Source of the DNA: Providencia burhodogranariea DSM 19968
Lineage (GTDB): Bacteria > Pseudomonadota > Gammaproteobacteria > Enterobacterales > Enterobacteriaceae
Reading direction: 5' to 3'
NCBI RefSeq assembly: GCF_000314855.2
Contig: NZ_KB233222.1
Location: forward strand, 1,144,322-1,208,321
Length of the DNA: 64,000 nucleotides
Part shown: positions 39,329-48,590 of the stretch, piece after piece
Numbering within the stretch: position 1 is the first letter of the stretch
Layout: each line of letters opens with the position of its first letter
Made by a program: the position numbers and the translations under genes
The notes under the pieces: model-generated
Told to the model about the DNA's origin: nothing
The model's database searches: none
The model's input: the letters and a program-made list of their open reading frames with translations, nothing else

Positions 39329-39745
39329 CTATTCAGAGCTCTCTAATTTGAATTGCTGTTTTTCTTTAGGCAATTCTCGTGGTGTATTGTCATCATTGAC
39401 AGCAACATAGGTAAAAACAGCATCAGTTGCTTGATAACGCTGACCAACTGGCTCTGTTGCAACTTTTTTAACCCAGACCTCAATGTTAATGGTGATAGAG
39501 CTTTTACCTGTCTTTAAACAACGTGCATAGCAGCAGACGACATCACCAACAGCAACGGGTTTTTGAAACTTAATACCATTCACAGCAATGGTCACAACAC
39601 GACCAAGAGCAATTTCTTTCGCTAAAATGGCACCGCCAATATCCATTTGAGACATTAACCAACCGCCAAAAATATCACCATTTGCATTAGTATCAGCAGG
39701 CATTGCTAATGTACGTAAAACTAATTCGCCGTTTGGTAATTGCAT
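39329..39745 (-). CDS. yciA: Acyl-CoA thioesterase YciA
   Basis: 138 residues, hotdog fold (E. coli 132). Contains the diagnostic ELVLRTLAMPADTNANGDIFGGWLMSQMDIGGAILAKEIA block with the catalytic Asn/Asp region, and VAVGDVVCCYARCLKTGKSSI. Hydrolyses a broad range of acyl-CoAs. In E. coli it sits directly beside yciB and yciC; here the Pmp3-like gene and a repeat intervene. Confidence 0.94.
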   Translation of the reverse strand: MQLPNGELVLRTLAMPADTNANGDIFGGWLMSQMDIGGAILAKEIALGRVVTIAVNGIKFQKPVAVGDVVCCYARCLKTGKSSITINIEVWVKKVATEPVGQRYQATDAVFTYVAVNDDNTPRELPKEKQQFKLESSE

Positions 39746-40274
39746 ATCAAACTCTTTATTAAAATATAGAAATGTTCAACTAACGTTAATCATAAACTAT
39801 AACCCCAGTTTTAGTCACGATGAATCATGAGCCAACTTTAGTTATCAGTTTTCCTAGAGGCTGTTGATCTTTGAAGGTCAATCTTTATTTGAATTAAACA
39901 TCCTTACCTAAGGTAAAAAGTAAGGCAAGAACGACTCAATACGGCAAAAAATCATGTTTAATCGAATAAGAAGGGCATTTTTGATTTTTAGCTTGAAGTT
40001 GCTGTGATGTTTTTTAATCACCTAAATACTTAACATCATTATATTACTGCCATTTCAATCAGTTAATGCAATAAAAACAAATAACAAAGACCAACAGTCA
40101 CTAGCGCTTTATTGCTTTACTTTTTAGCTATAATTTGAATTATTTAGGGCATATCAAGGCTATAAAAACGCAAAGAAATGGCAAGAAGTGTTTTTTATAT
40201 TTAATAATTAATTTTATTTGTCTACAATAAAAACGTGTTTTGTGTTTTTTTGTTGTGAATTCAGGAGGGACGAT
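39746..40274. other. Intergenic region yciA / Pmp3-like gene
   Basis: 529 bp, mostly occupied by dispersed repeat copy C. The remainder is AT-rich and should hold divergent promoters. AGGAGGG at 40263-40269 is the ribosome-binding site of the next gene. Confidence 0.5.
39864..40095 (+). repeat. Dispersed intergenic repeat, copy C
   Basis: About 232 bp aligned in order with copies A and B: TTGATCTTTGAAGGTCAATC, TTTGAATTAAA, a GTAAGGTAAAAAGTAAGG-like segment shared mainly with A, ATGTTTAATCGAA, then GTGATGTTTTTTAATCACC with TAAATACTTAACATCATTATATT. The right block contains a GTGAT...ATCAC inverted repeat. Confidence 0.75.
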
Positions 40275-40469
40275 ATGAGATTAATATTGGCAATTCTACT
40301 ACCTTGGTTGCAATTTTTTACTATCGGCCGCCCATTTGCTGGGATTATCTGCCTTATTTTACAAGTTACCTTGATTGGGTGGATCCCCGCGGCGATTTGG
40401 TCTGTATATGCGCTATCTCAATACAATACAGATAAGAAGATCGAACAAGCATTTGGCAAACGATATTAA
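40275..40469 (+). CDS. Small membrane protein, YqaE/Pmp3-like
   Basis: 64 residues from ATG 40275, with a perfect AGGAGGG six bases upstream; a longer in-frame start at 40218 lacks such a site. Two hydrophobic helices: ILAILLPWLQFFTIG and IICLILQVTLIGWIPAAIWSVYAL, with the LP...G...IP...W spacing of the Pmp3/YqaE (UPF0057) family, then a charged tail. Yeast Pmp3 affects membrane potential; bacterial function is unclear. The gene is not at this locus in E. coli. Converges with yciB. Confidence 0.7.
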   Translation: MRLILAILLPWLQFFTIGRPFAGIICLILQVTLIGWIPAAIWSVYALSQYNTDKKIEQAFGKRY

Positions 40470-40481
40470 ACAAAATAAAAA

Positions 40482-40533
40482 AACCTGCATTTTGAAATGG
40501 TTCCATAATATTGGATATTTCAACTTGCAGGTT
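40482..40533. terminator. Bidirectional terminator, Pmp3-like gene / yciB
   Basis: AACCTGCA / TGCAGGTT stem with an inner TTGAAAT / ATTTCAA stem, flanked by A-run and T-rich sequence, between converging genes. Confidence 0.75.
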
Positions 40534-40549
40534 CTTTATTGACTATAAT

Positions 40550-41122
40550 TTATTGCTGAGGCTTATGATTTTCTTCTTCTGAGTGTTCTTCTTTAGACAT
40601 ATTTTTATAAATATAGACAACACTAAGAACGGTGAATATTAATGTCCCAGCGGTTAAACCGAACACTTTAAAGTTCATCCATGTATCAAGAGACAACCAA
40701 AATGCGATATAGATATTTAATGCAGCGCAAAGAATAAAAAAGATTGCCCATGCGCTATTCAGTTTAATCCAGTTACTATCGGGAAGTTTAATTTCTTGAT
40801 TACTGCCTAACATTCGTTGAATTAATGGTTTTTTGGTGAACCATTGGCTGATCAGTAATGCTAAAGCAAACAAAGCATAAATAATGGTAACTTTCCATTT
40901 GATAAAGGCATCGCTATGGAAAATAAGCGTTAATGAAGCGAAAACCATCACGATAATACAAGTGATTTTAGCGATTTTTTCAACTTTTTTATAAACGAGA
41001 TAAGTCGCGAGTAACGCGAGCGGGGTTGCGACCAATAATGCGCCACTGGCATAGTAAATGTCATAAGTTTTATAGACAAGAAAAAAAATCACCAAAGGGA
41101 TAAAATCAATAAGTTGTTTCAT
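40550..41122 (-). CDS. yciB: Inner membrane septation/envelope protein YciB
   Basis: 190 residues (E. coli 179), about five to six transmembrane helices. Starts [37 protein letters not shown] and contains [22 protein letters not shown] and [14 protein letters not shown], all conserved in YciB (formerly IspA/IspZ). Involved in envelope maintenance and cell division interactions. In E. coli it adjoins yciC; here a SulP gene on the other strand separates them. Confidence 0.94.
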   Translation of the reverse strand: MKQLIDFIPLVIFFLVYKTYDIYYASGALLVATPLALLATYLVYKKVEKIAKITCIIVMVFASLTLIFHSDAFIKWKVTIIYALFALALLISQWFTKKPLIQRMLGSNQEIKLPDSNWIKLNSAWAIFFILCAALNIYIAFWLSLDTWMNFKVFGLTAGTLIFTVLSVVYIYKNMSKEEHSEEENHKPQQ

Positions 41123-41346
41123 AACAGTGGGTACCCGAGCCTCGCATCAAAATAATGGCATAGTTTAACCGATTTTCGTGAGAATTGTTAAAAGTTTGCT
41201 CCTTTTTACCAAGAATACCGCTGTTTACCAATCATATTTGCATTATTTTACTTATATTTGGCTTTAGTAATGGAAAATATTTGATACTTCATATATATAA
41301 TAACCATATTAATTTAACTTCCTAATTTTTAGAGAATTTTCTGACA

Positions 41347-43068
41347 ATGATAAAGGCAAGATTGTTTGTCTGGATGCCCGGTTTAGAAACGTTATTTAAT
41401 TACCGTTTGGCTGACTTTGGTCCGGATATCAAAGCGGGTTTATCTGTCGCGGCAGTCGCTTTACCGGTTGCTATCGCTTACGCGGAGCTAATGGGAATTA
41501 ACGCCATCATCGGATTATATGCATGCATTTTACCTATGATCATTTATGCTTTATTTGGAACATCTAAGCAGCTGATCATTGGACCGGATGCAGCGACTTG
41601 TGCCGTGATAGCCGCAGCTGTCAGTCCATTAGCAATGGGAGATGATACCATTCGATGGCAGCTAATTATTGTCATGAGTTTAATGACGGGAGTGTGGTGC
41701 TTAATCGCCGCTCGATTTAGATTAGGAACATTCGCCGATTTTTTATCAAGACCTATTTTACAGGGCTTATTAAATGGTGTTGCATTGACCATAATTTTAA
41801 GCCAATTAGGTAAAATATTTGGAATTTCCTCATTACCGAGTGATTTTATCGAGCGCTTAATTGCTTTCCCAATTGCACTCCTCGAAACACATATTCCTAC
41901 TTTGTTAATGTCTGTAGCGACTTTGGCGATTATCATTATTATTAAAAAAAAGCGAAACATGTGGCCATCATTGCTAATTGCGATGGTATTAGCAACGATG
42001 GTGAGTGTTGTTTTTGATGTAGAGAAGTATGGTATCAGTATTGTTGGCGATTTAGGGGAAGGGCTGCCGTTTATTACAATGCCACAATTTAATCCTGGGC
42101 TAATGCGTGATCTTATTACGCCATCATTGAACTTAGCCGTGATTAGCTTTGTGAGTTTTATGATGACAGCGAGAAGTTTTGCGAGCAAAAATGGTTACTC
42201 TGTTGATGCGGATCAGGAGCTTAGAGCCTTAGGAATGGCAAATATTGCCTCAGCCTTATCTCAAGGCTTTGCCGTTAGTGCGGCGAGTAGCCGTACTGCC
42301 GTCAATGACATGATGGGGGGCAAAACACAGTTGGTCTCGATAGTTGCGGCACTGGCCATTTTAGCAGTTTTACTTTTTTCGGTTAATTTACTAGGTTACA
42401 TCCCTATGCCAGCATTGGGCGTGGTATTAGTCGTTTCCACATGGTCATTACTGAGTTTTCGCAGTATATTTTCGATGCGAAAACGTAATAAAGAAGCCTT
42501 TACACTGTGTATTTTCACTCTCTGTGCGGTGCTTGTTTCGGGCTTGATAAATGGCGTTGGTTTAGCTGTTTTACTGGGGTTGTTACAGTTTATTCGAGTT
42601 ATTTTCCGACCAACAGATCAGCTTTTAGGGGTTGATGACCAAGGAATGTTACATTCTATTTCAAAAGATAATGAAATTCAGCCAATTGAAGGGATACTGA
42701 TATATCGCTTTAACTCCCCGCTGACTTATTTCAATGTGAACTATTTTAAAGAGCGGTTAAACAAACATTTAGACAATCAACCCAAACGACCGGCATGGGT
42801 AATTGTTGATGCTGCGGTGAGTTTCACACATAACGATGTTAGTGTTTTTTTATCATTGAATGATATAGTGACCGCATTGAAAGCGAAGGGCGTGACATTA
42901 GTTTTAGCAGGGCGTCGAACGTCGATAAATCGTTGGCTTGAGAAGAATAAAATCAATCGTTCTGATGATGATTTGTTAGTAGTACCTGATATTTATTTTG
43001 CTATTCGTTTAATTCAAAGTAAGCAACAGATAAAAATGAAAGATGTGGACGAGAACGTCGAGTCATAA
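41347..43068 (+). CDS. SulP/SLC26-family anion transporter with STAS domain
   Basis: 573 residues. Membrane domain of about 12-14 helices beginning with the SulP signature region DIKAGLSVAAVALPVAIAYAELMGINAIIGLYACILPMIIYALFGTS, including QLIIGPDAATCAVIAAA and QGFAVSAASSRTAVNDMMGGKTQLVSIVAA. C-terminal STAS domain about 445-550 (IEGILIYRFNSPLTYFNVNYFKERL, WVIVDAAVSFTHNDVSVF). Distinct from DauA/YchM by eye. Substrate (sulfate, bicarbonate, dicarboxylate or other anion) unknown. Sits alone on the plus strand between yciB and yciC, an insertion relative to E. coli. Confidence 0.88.
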   Translation: MIKARLFVWMPGLETLFNYRLADFGPDIKAGLSVAAVALPVAIAYAELMGINAIIGLYACILPMIIYALFGTSKQLIIGPDAATCAVIAAAVSPLAMGDDTIRWQLIIVMSLMTGVWCLIAARFRLGTFADFLSRPILQGLLNGVALTIILSQLGKIFGISSLPSDFIERLIAFPIALLETHIPTLLMSVATLAIIIIIKKKRNMWPSLLIAMVLATMVSVVFDVEKYGISIVGDLGEGLPFITMPQFNPGLMRDLITPSLNLAVISFVSFMMTARSFASKNGYSVDADQELRALGMANIASALSQGFAVSAASSRTAVNDMMGGKTQLVSIVAALAILAVLLFSVNLLGYIPMPALGVVLVVSTWSLLSFRSIFSMRKRNKEAFTLCIFTLCAVLVSGLINGVGLAVLLGLLQFIRVIFRPTDQLLGVDDQGMLHSISKDNEIQPIEGILIYRFNSPLTYFNVNYFKERLNKHLDNQPKRPAWVIVDAAVSFTHNDVSVFLSLNDIVTALKAKGVTLVLAGRRTSINRWLEKNKINRSDDDLLVVPDIYFAIRLIQSKQQIKMKDVDENVES

Positions 43069-43221
43069 ACATAGGTGAGAACACTGACTAAGTTATTTGT
43101 TTACCATCAGAGGCAATGTTTTAAAACAAAGATTAAGCGATAAAAAACTGCACCTTAATTCGCTATTATTGTTAACGTTTGGGGTGCAGTCTAGTTTTAA
43201 CCTAATTAACCCTGCGATTGC

Positions 43222-43974
43222 TTACTGATTTTTAATCAGCATATAAAGGCGATAAAAATAGAGTAATGCAAACGCAGCAATAATGTTGTTAATTAAAAAA
43301 GAAAGGCCATTTGTAACAATATGATTTAGATTAAGACTGCTCACGACTAAACTGACGAGCATTTGTGTTGCCATCCAAATTAATACCATTGGCAGAGCCA
43401 GACGCCAGTTTGCATAAGACATCTTCCAACTTTTACCCATCGCATTAAACGGGTTTACATTTTCACTTATAAGAATTGCAGGCGCTAAAGAAAAACCGAT
43501 GGCAAGTACAACACCTGGAAGCACCATGATAGTAATGCCTAGCTGAACCAGTAACGAGCAGATTACTAATAGCAGAAGCATTGAAAGTGCTTTAGGTAAA
43601 GAGGCTAATAACGCTTGAGTACCAGTCATCTCCTCGCCGCGTGATAACCCTGAAATATACGATAAAACACCGCAAATCAGAATTAAACTACCAAAGGTAA
43701 CTGAAAGAATAAGACCGAGTGAAACTCGAAGGATGCTGCTTTTATCTTCTTCAGAAAGGTCTTGCACCCAATTTTGTAAGCCTGAATTACCTGCATCGAT
43801 GAATTTGGTTTGAGCGTCAAAAAGAACACCAATCATCTGCGCATTTGGGATCATCATTGAGTAAATAACAACACTGACTGCTGTCGCTAACAGTATAATT
43901 GTGGATAGGCCACTCAACTGATTTTTAAAAAAGTTAATGCTATCACGGATGAGTGAGTTGGCCGAAATGGACAT
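43222..43974 (-). CDS. yciC: UPF0259 membrane protein YciC
   Basis: 250 residues (E. coli 247) from ATG 43974, with AGGAG seven bases upstream and the conserved MSISANSLIRDSINFFKNQ start; the open frame extends to 44076 but those residues do not fit. Six predicted transmembrane helices, a GVVLAIGFSLAPAILI segment and the conserved end LLYFYRLYMLIKN. Function unknown. Confidence 0.92.
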   Translation of the reverse strand: MSISANSLIRDSINFFKNQLSGLSTIILLATAVSVVIYSMMIPNAQMIGVLFDAQTKFIDAGNSGLQNWVQDLSEEDKSSILRVSLGLILSVTFGSLILICGVLSYISGLSRGEEMTGTQALLASLPKALSMLLLLVICSLLVQLGITIMVLPGVVLAIGFSLAPAILISENVNPFNAMGKSWKMSYANWRLALPMVLIWMATQMLVSLVVSSLNLNHIVTNGLSFLINNIIAAFALLYFYRLYMLIKNQ

Positions 43975-44258
43975 GTAAATGCTCCTATCTACAAGCTGGA
44001 CAAAATTTTCACGTGATTGTAACTGAGTATGTAGCGCATAGGTAGAGAAAGATGAGAAAAGACGTGTAGTTAGCAAAAAAGTTCAGAACTTATCTTCCAC
44101 AAAGGTTATTGTAGGCGCTAATCATAACAATGTAGGGAAAGCGATTAAGTGTGATTGTTCATACGTCGCAGCAAGTAGTGAAATCAATGATTTGTATATT
44201 AATGTTACCCTTGGTTTTTTTTAATAACATTATGTTTTAAAACTAAAAAAATAAAAAA

Positions 44259-44270
44259 GTGACATGTCAC
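44259..44270. other. GTGACATGTCAC palindrome, copy 2
   Basis: Same 12-bp palindrome as at 14598 and 55185, flanked by AAAAAA on the left and GCTAAAA on the right, in the yciC/ompW intergenic region. Confidence 0.5.
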
Positions 44271-44582
44271 GCTAAAATTGATTTTATCAATTTCGATAAA
44301 TTATGCTTTCTAATTTTATCATTCATTTTGGGTGTCAATGGGTAAGGTAATTATATCTAATACAATCGTATAACAAAACGGCTCATATTATGTAAACGAC
44401 TTTGACCATCAGATTGTTGCGATACAGGAGCTTTGTTTACGATTTACCATCGTGATGAAATATTTGAGCATGGGGAGTTCAGACGTTACTTCATTAAATA
44501 TGCATTTTGAATATATCTTATTAATGCTTGAAAATATAAACTGAATAACAATAATTTTTATTTAATGTATATCTGATAAAAA

Positions 44583-44596
44583 TTGATCTGCATCAA
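44583..44596 (+). promoter_or_regulatory. FNR box upstream of ompW
   Basis: TTGATCTGCATCAA is a perfect match to the FNR consensus TTGAT-N4-ATCAA. It lies about 150 bp before the ompW start codon; FNR activation of ompW is known in E. coli, so anaerobic induction is likely. Confidence 0.8.
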
Positions 44597-44740
44597 AAAT
44601 AAAAAGTCTATAAATGAAATAATAATTCCAACCTAATCAGATTACGTGATTTTTATTAAAAGATGTGATCTTGATTTGAGCATTAAATAAAATTAAACAG
44701 TATATTTTATGCAAAATAAAATACAGGAATGGGATTAATA

Positions 44741-45379
44741 ATGAAAAAACTCACTGCGCTTGTCTTAGCAGCTGCGACTCTAGCGCCAGCTGCTGCAATT
44801 GCTCATGAAGCTGGCGACTTTATTTTCCGTGCAGGTACTGCAACCGTTCGCCCAAATGCAGGATCAAGCGAAGTATTGCCTGGTACTGGCTCTTTTGATG
44901 TTAATAATAATACCCAGTTAGGTCTGACATTTAGCTATATGGTCACAGATAATATTGGTGTGGAATTATTAGCCGCAACTCCGTTTGAACATAAAGTTGG
45001 AACTCCAGGTACAGGTAATATTGCGACAGTTAAACATTTACCACCAACATTGATGGCACAATATTATTTTGGAAGTAAAGAAGACAAATTACGCCCTTAT
45101 TTAGGCGCAGGTGTTAACTACACTTTCTTCTTTGATGAAAAATTCAATAATACAGGCAAAAATTCTGGTTTAAGTGATTTAGACTTATCAAGTTCATGGG
45201 GCTTTGCAGCACAAGCTGGTATGGACTATATGCTGACTGAAAACTGGATGTTGAACGCCTCTTTATGGTGGATGGATATTAATACTGACGTTAAATTTAA
45301 AGCCGGTGGCGAGCAACATAAAGTGGAGACACGCCTCGACCCATTCGTATTTATGTTTGGTGTTGGTTACCGTTTCTAA
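44741..45379 (+). CDS. ompW: Outer membrane protein OmpW
   Basis: 212 residues from ATG 44741 (E. coli 212). Signal peptide MKKLTALVLAAATLAPAAAIA; mature HEAGDFIFRAGTATVRPNAGS and the YYFGSKEDKLRPYLGAGVNYTFFF block are OmpW hallmarks; ends with Phe (VGYRF) as outer-membrane barrels do. Eight-stranded barrel for small hydrophobic compounds. The ATG at 44729 in the same frame would precede the signal peptide and is rejected. Confidence 0.96.
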   Translation: MKKLTALVLAAATLAPAAAIAHEAGDFIFRAGTATVRPNAGSSEVLPGTGSFDVNNNTQLGLTFSYMVTDNIGVELLAATPFEHKVGTPGTGNIATVKHLPPTLMAQYYFGSKEDKLRPYLGAGVNYTFFFDEKFNNTGKNSGLSDLDLSSSWGFAAQAGMDYMLTENWMLNASLWWMDINTDVKFKAGGEQHKVETRLDPFVFMFGVGYRF

Positions 45380-45443
45380 TCGATTTTTGCAGGATGCATA
45401 ACAGGTTTATACCTGACGCTAGGTGGATTGGAATAGCAGTAGG

Positions 45444-45475
45444 AAATCCGAGAATATATATTCTTGGATTTTTTT
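45444..45475 (+). terminator. ompW intrinsic terminator
   Basis: AAATCCGAGAAT pairs with ATTCTTGGATTT (one G-T) around a 4-nt loop, followed by TTTTTG, 65 nt after ompW. Confidence 0.85.
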
Positions 45476-45851
45476 GTTGGTGATAAATATACTTTAAATG
45501 ATGTTGTGTTTTTATTAACTAAATTGTCTTGATGTTGCATGTTATGTTAATATTTTGTTTGTTTTTTTTGGTTGCGGTAATTTAATTAGATAAATGGTAT
45601 TTAATAATTAACAAAGCGTGTTATGTTTTAATTATTTGTGAAAGGCTACATCAACATGACCATTTCAAATAAAAATACTAATTTCATAATAAAATATTTC
45701 AAGAATACTGATTATAATTATGGTGATATTTTTATCATGGCATGTAGTGTCTAGAGTGACATATAAATATATTAGCGTGGATTTAGTCAGAATTAGGATA
45801 TAAATATCAGCCCATAATGAGCTGATATTTATAATGAGAGCTGATTAGATG
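45476..45851. other. AT-rich intergenic stretch after ompW
   Basis: About 375 bp of T-rich sequence between two converging genes. A short hairpin (TATCAGCCCATAATGAGCTGATA, about 45806-45828) near the end of the BON gene may serve as its terminator. Nothing else recognisable. Confidence 0.45.
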
Positions 45852-46166
45852 TTAGCGAATTTTCATAGAGTCAATAACGGATTGGACACCTTGAACTTTT
45901 CTGGTGGCTTCAATCGCTTTATTAGCATCTGCTCGAGAGTTAACGAAACCACTTAATTGAACTCGACCTTTGAAGGTTTCAACGCTTATTTGTGTCGATT
46001 TTAAATTCTTTTCACCCAGTAGAGCAGATTTTACCTTAGTTGTAATTACTGAGTCATCAATATAGCCACCTGTTCCTTCTGTTTTAGATGTTGGTGAGCA
46101 GGCAGCCAGAGATAAGGCCATAAACATAGCCATAAAAAGTACACTAATAGTTTTGAACAATTTCAT
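45852..46166 (-). CDS. BON-domain lipoprotein
   Basis: 104 residues. Lipoprotein signal peptide with lipobox LSLAAC (Cys 23), so it should be lipidated and, lacking Asp at +2, sorted to the outer membrane. A single BON domain fills the remainder: DSVITTKVKSALLGEKNLKSTQISVETFKGRVQLSGFVNSRADANKAIEATRKVQGVQSVIDSMKIR. BON domains bind phospholipid membranes; relatives include OsmY and DolP. Physiological role unknown. AGGAG-type site precedes the ATG. Confidence 0.85.
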   Translation of the reverse strand: MKLFKTISVLFMAMFMALSLAACSPTSKTEGTGGYIDDSVITTKVKSALLGEKNLKSTQISVETFKGRVQLSGFVNSRADANKAIEATRKVQGVQSVIDSMKIR

Positions 46167-46354
46167 CCTTTTTCTCCTAATATTTCAGATTGCAAAGTAC
46201 GTTGATTGTTAAGTAATCAAAAAAGAAATAAGTACGTCAGATGAAAACAGGCTAATTGACGCGACTAATCACGACTGACAATTTTAGTATCAGTAGGAAT
46301 AGGAAAAAATTCAACGTTAAAATTGAAATAAATTGTTATTAGATCGGAAAATTG

Positions 46355-46387
46355 GAAAAGTCGCCACACTGATTAGACATGACGACT
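46355..46387 (-). terminator. trp operon terminator
   Basis: On the minus strand AGTCGTCA pairs with TGGCGACT (one wobble, further weak pairs inward) and is followed by TTTTCC, about 20 nt after the trpA stop. Confidence 0.6.
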
Positions 46388-46404
46388 AAGAATATTTAAT
46401 TCGA

Positions 46405-47211
46405 TTATTTCTGTGTAGCAGCCTTCATTCTAGAAACAAACTGTGTGAGCTCCTTTAACATTATGTCAGGGCGTTGAAGATTAGTTTCGATAATTTTTAC
46501 TACAGCAGAACCTGAAATCGCACCCGCGGCGCCATTTGCAATGGACTCAGCAACTTGAGCAGGTTCAGAGATCCCAAAGCCTTGCAATGCTGGAGCAGCC
46601 CGATATTTATTTAGCTTATTAATTAGATCGGTAAGTGGTGTTGCTGCACGTTTTTCTGTTCCCGTGACACCCGCACGAGATAATAAATAAGTGTACCCAT
46701 GGCTCTGTTCACCAATTTCTTTTAGTAATGCATCATCACCATTTGGTGGGCAAATAAAAATAGGAGCAATACCATGAGCCAATGCAGATTCACGGAATGG
46801 TTTAGATTCACACATGGGAACATCAGCAACCAATACGGAATCTACCCCAGCTTGTTGGCAACGTGAATAAAAATGGTCAATACCATTACTAAAGACCAGA
46901 TTTGCATAAACTAATAACCCAATTGGCATATCAGGATGAGTTTGTCTGATGCGTCCTAAGAGCTCAAAGCACACTGTTGGCGTAATATCACTTTTAAACG
47001 CACGCAAGTTGGCATTTTGAATTGTTGGCCCATCTGCTAATGGGTCAGAAAATGGGATACCAATTTCTAAGGCATCAGCACCACCGGCAATCAATGCATC
47101 AATTATTTTAAGTGAAAGCTCTGCATCAGGGTCACCTAACGTAACGAATGGAACGAAAGCACCTTGGTTTACTCGGTTTAAACGATCAAACAGTTGAGTA
47201 TAACGTTCCAT
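46405..47211 (-). CDS. trpA: Tryptophan synthase alpha subunit TrpA
   Basis: 268 residues (same as E. coli). TIM barrel with catalytic Glu49 and Asp60 in [19 protein letters not shown]. Cleaves indole-3-glycerol phosphate and channels indole to TrpB. Start overlaps the trpB stop by one base (TAATG type), giving translational coupling. Last gene of the trp operon. Confidence 0.97.
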   Translation of the reverse strand: MERYTQLFDRLNRVNQGAFVPFVTLGDPDAELSLKIIDALIAGGADALEIGIPFSDPLADGPTIQNANLRAFKSDITPTVCFELLGRIRQTHPDMPIGLLVYANLVFSNGIDHFYSRCQQAGVDSVLVADVPMCESKPFRESALAHGIAPIFICPPNGDDALLKEIGEQSHGYTYLLSRAGVTGTEKRAATPLTDLINKLNKYRAAPALQGFGISEPAQVAESIANGAAGAISGSAVVKIIETNLQRPDIMLKELTQFVSRMKAATQK

Positions 47212-48401
47212 TAGATTTCTCCCTTGCTTGTCAAAATATCGTGCACGGTAAAGATATCTTTATCGCCGCGCCCTGAAAGGTTAACAATTAATAGCTGCTC
47301 TTTGTTGGGTTCTTGTTCTGCTAATTTCAGTGCATAGGCAAGAGCATGCGAAGACTCTAGAGCAGGAATTATGCCTTCTTTACGAGACAATAATTTGAAT
47401 GCTGTTAATGCTTCATCATCAGTGATGGAAACATAGTCTGCACGACCAATACTATTTAAATGTGCATGCTGAGGCCCTACGGAAGGAAAATCTAGGCCTG
47501 CCGAAATTGAGTAAGATTCCTCAATTTGCCCTTCATTGGTTTGCATCATAGGGGATTTCATACCAAAGTAGATACCTACACGGCCATGTTTTAGTGGTGC
47601 ACCATGTTGCCCTGTCTCAATACCTAACCCTGCGGGTTCAACACCTATCAGACGAACATCTTCTTCTGGGATAAAAGAAGCAAACATACCAATTGCATTA
47701 GAGCCGCCGCCAATACAAGCAATAACAGCATCTGGAAGGCGACCTTCTTTTTCTAAAATTTGTTGTTTTGCTTCATCACCAATCATCCGTTGAAAATCAC
47801 GAACAATAGTTGGATATGGATGAGGGCCAGCTGCGGTTCCGAGTAAATAGTGGGCTTTATCATAGCTTCCAGACCAGTCTCTTAGCGCCTCATTACAAGC
47901 ATCTTTCAAGGTGGCTGAACCACTATGCACAGGGATCACTTCAGCGCCCATTAATTTCATGCGAAACACATTAGGTGATTGACGTTCAACATCTTTCGCA
48001 CCCATGTAAATTCGGCACTTCATATTGAGGAGTGCACAAGCTAGAGCAGTTGCAACACCATGTTGCCCCGCACCCGTTTCAGCGATGATTTCAGTTTTAC
48101 CCATTCGTTTGGCAAGTAAGGCTTGGCCTAAAACTTGGTTTGTTTTATGTGCTCCACCATGGAGAAGGTCTTCACGTTTTAAATAAAGCTTGGTTTTTGT
48201 TCCTTCAGTCAAATTGCGACATAAGGTTAATGCAGTCGGACGACCCGCATAATTTTTTAGCAGATCGTGAAATTCATTTAAAAATGCAGGATCACTCTGC
48301 GCTTCAATAAAAGCATCTTCGAGTTGATTAAGTGCTGGGATTAAAATTTCCGGGACATATTGTCCACCAAATTCACCGAAATAGGGATCTAATTTGCTCA
48401 T
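47211..48401 (-). CDS. trpB: Tryptophan synthase beta subunit TrpB
   Basis: 396 residues from ATG 48401 (E. coli 397). PLP-binding Lys at about 86 in [37 protein letters not shown]; phosphate-binding GGGSNAIG. Condenses indole with serine. An in-frame ATG four codons upstream (48413) is possible, since neither has a good Shine-Dalgarno; 48401 fits family length and has GGA nine bases ahead. Unusually, 177-189 nt separate it from trpC. Confidence 0.95.
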   Translation of the reverse strand: MSKLDPYFGEFGGQYVPEILIPALNQLEDAFIEAQSDPAFLNEFHDLLKNYAGRPTALTLCRNLTEGTKTKLYLKREDLLHGGAHKTNQVLGQALLAKRMGKTEIIAETGAGQHGVATALACALLNMKCRIYMGAKDVERQSPNVFRMKLMGAEVIPVHSGSATLKDACNEALRDWSGSYDKAHYLLGTAAGPHPYPTIVRDFQRMIGDEAKQQILEKEGRLPDAVIACIGGGSNAIGMFASFIPEEDVRLIGVEPAGLGIETGQHGAPLKHGRVGIYFGMKSPMMQTNEGQIEESYSISAGLDFPSVGPQHAHLNSIGRADYVSITDDEALTAFKLLSRKEGIIPALESSHALAYALKLAEQEPNKEQLLIVNLSGRGDKDIFTVHDILTSKGEI

Positions 48402-48413
48402 TTTATTTTCCAT

Positions 48414-48590
48414 CTATTAAAGTAATATTTTTGTGTCATTGTTCAGTTTGGAGGTTGTCATCCCGTAATACACCAAGCTATTTGGCTACAGTATTATCGA
48501 TATTTTTTTTGGATTACTAACCTTGATTAGCTATCGGTATATTGAATTATTTAGGATATATTTCAAATGCCAGAGTCAAATTATTGACGA
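48414..48590 (-). other. Unusually long trpC-trpB intergenic gap
   Basis: 177 bp of AT-rich non-coding DNA inside the trp operon, where enterobacteria normally have about ten bases. A weak inverted repeat (AATAC-CCAA / TTGG-GTATT, 48469-48493) is present. A minus-strand TTGACT could be a -35 element, but no good -10 follows. No frame of substance. Confidence 0.55.

Larger units (their letters stand above)
43975..44740. promoter_or_regulatory. Divergent yciC / ompW regulatory region
   Basis: About 765 bp without a credible gene. Contains palindrome copy 2 (44259) and a perfect FNR box (44583). The sequence is strongly AT-rich with several A/T runs. Confidence 0.6.

Noticed and set aside
41544-42188. 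214-codon open frame antisense to the SulP gene
   Set aside because: Complementary to conserved SulP transmembrane codons; its low-complexity Ile/Lys/Ser composition is what the reverse of such a gene gives, and no ribosome-binding site is present.
44013-44031. Possible Tus-binding Ter site (GATTGTAACTGAGTATG)
   Set aside because: The GTTGTAAC core has an A in place of the first T after G and the flanks do not match the Ter consensus; too weak to call.
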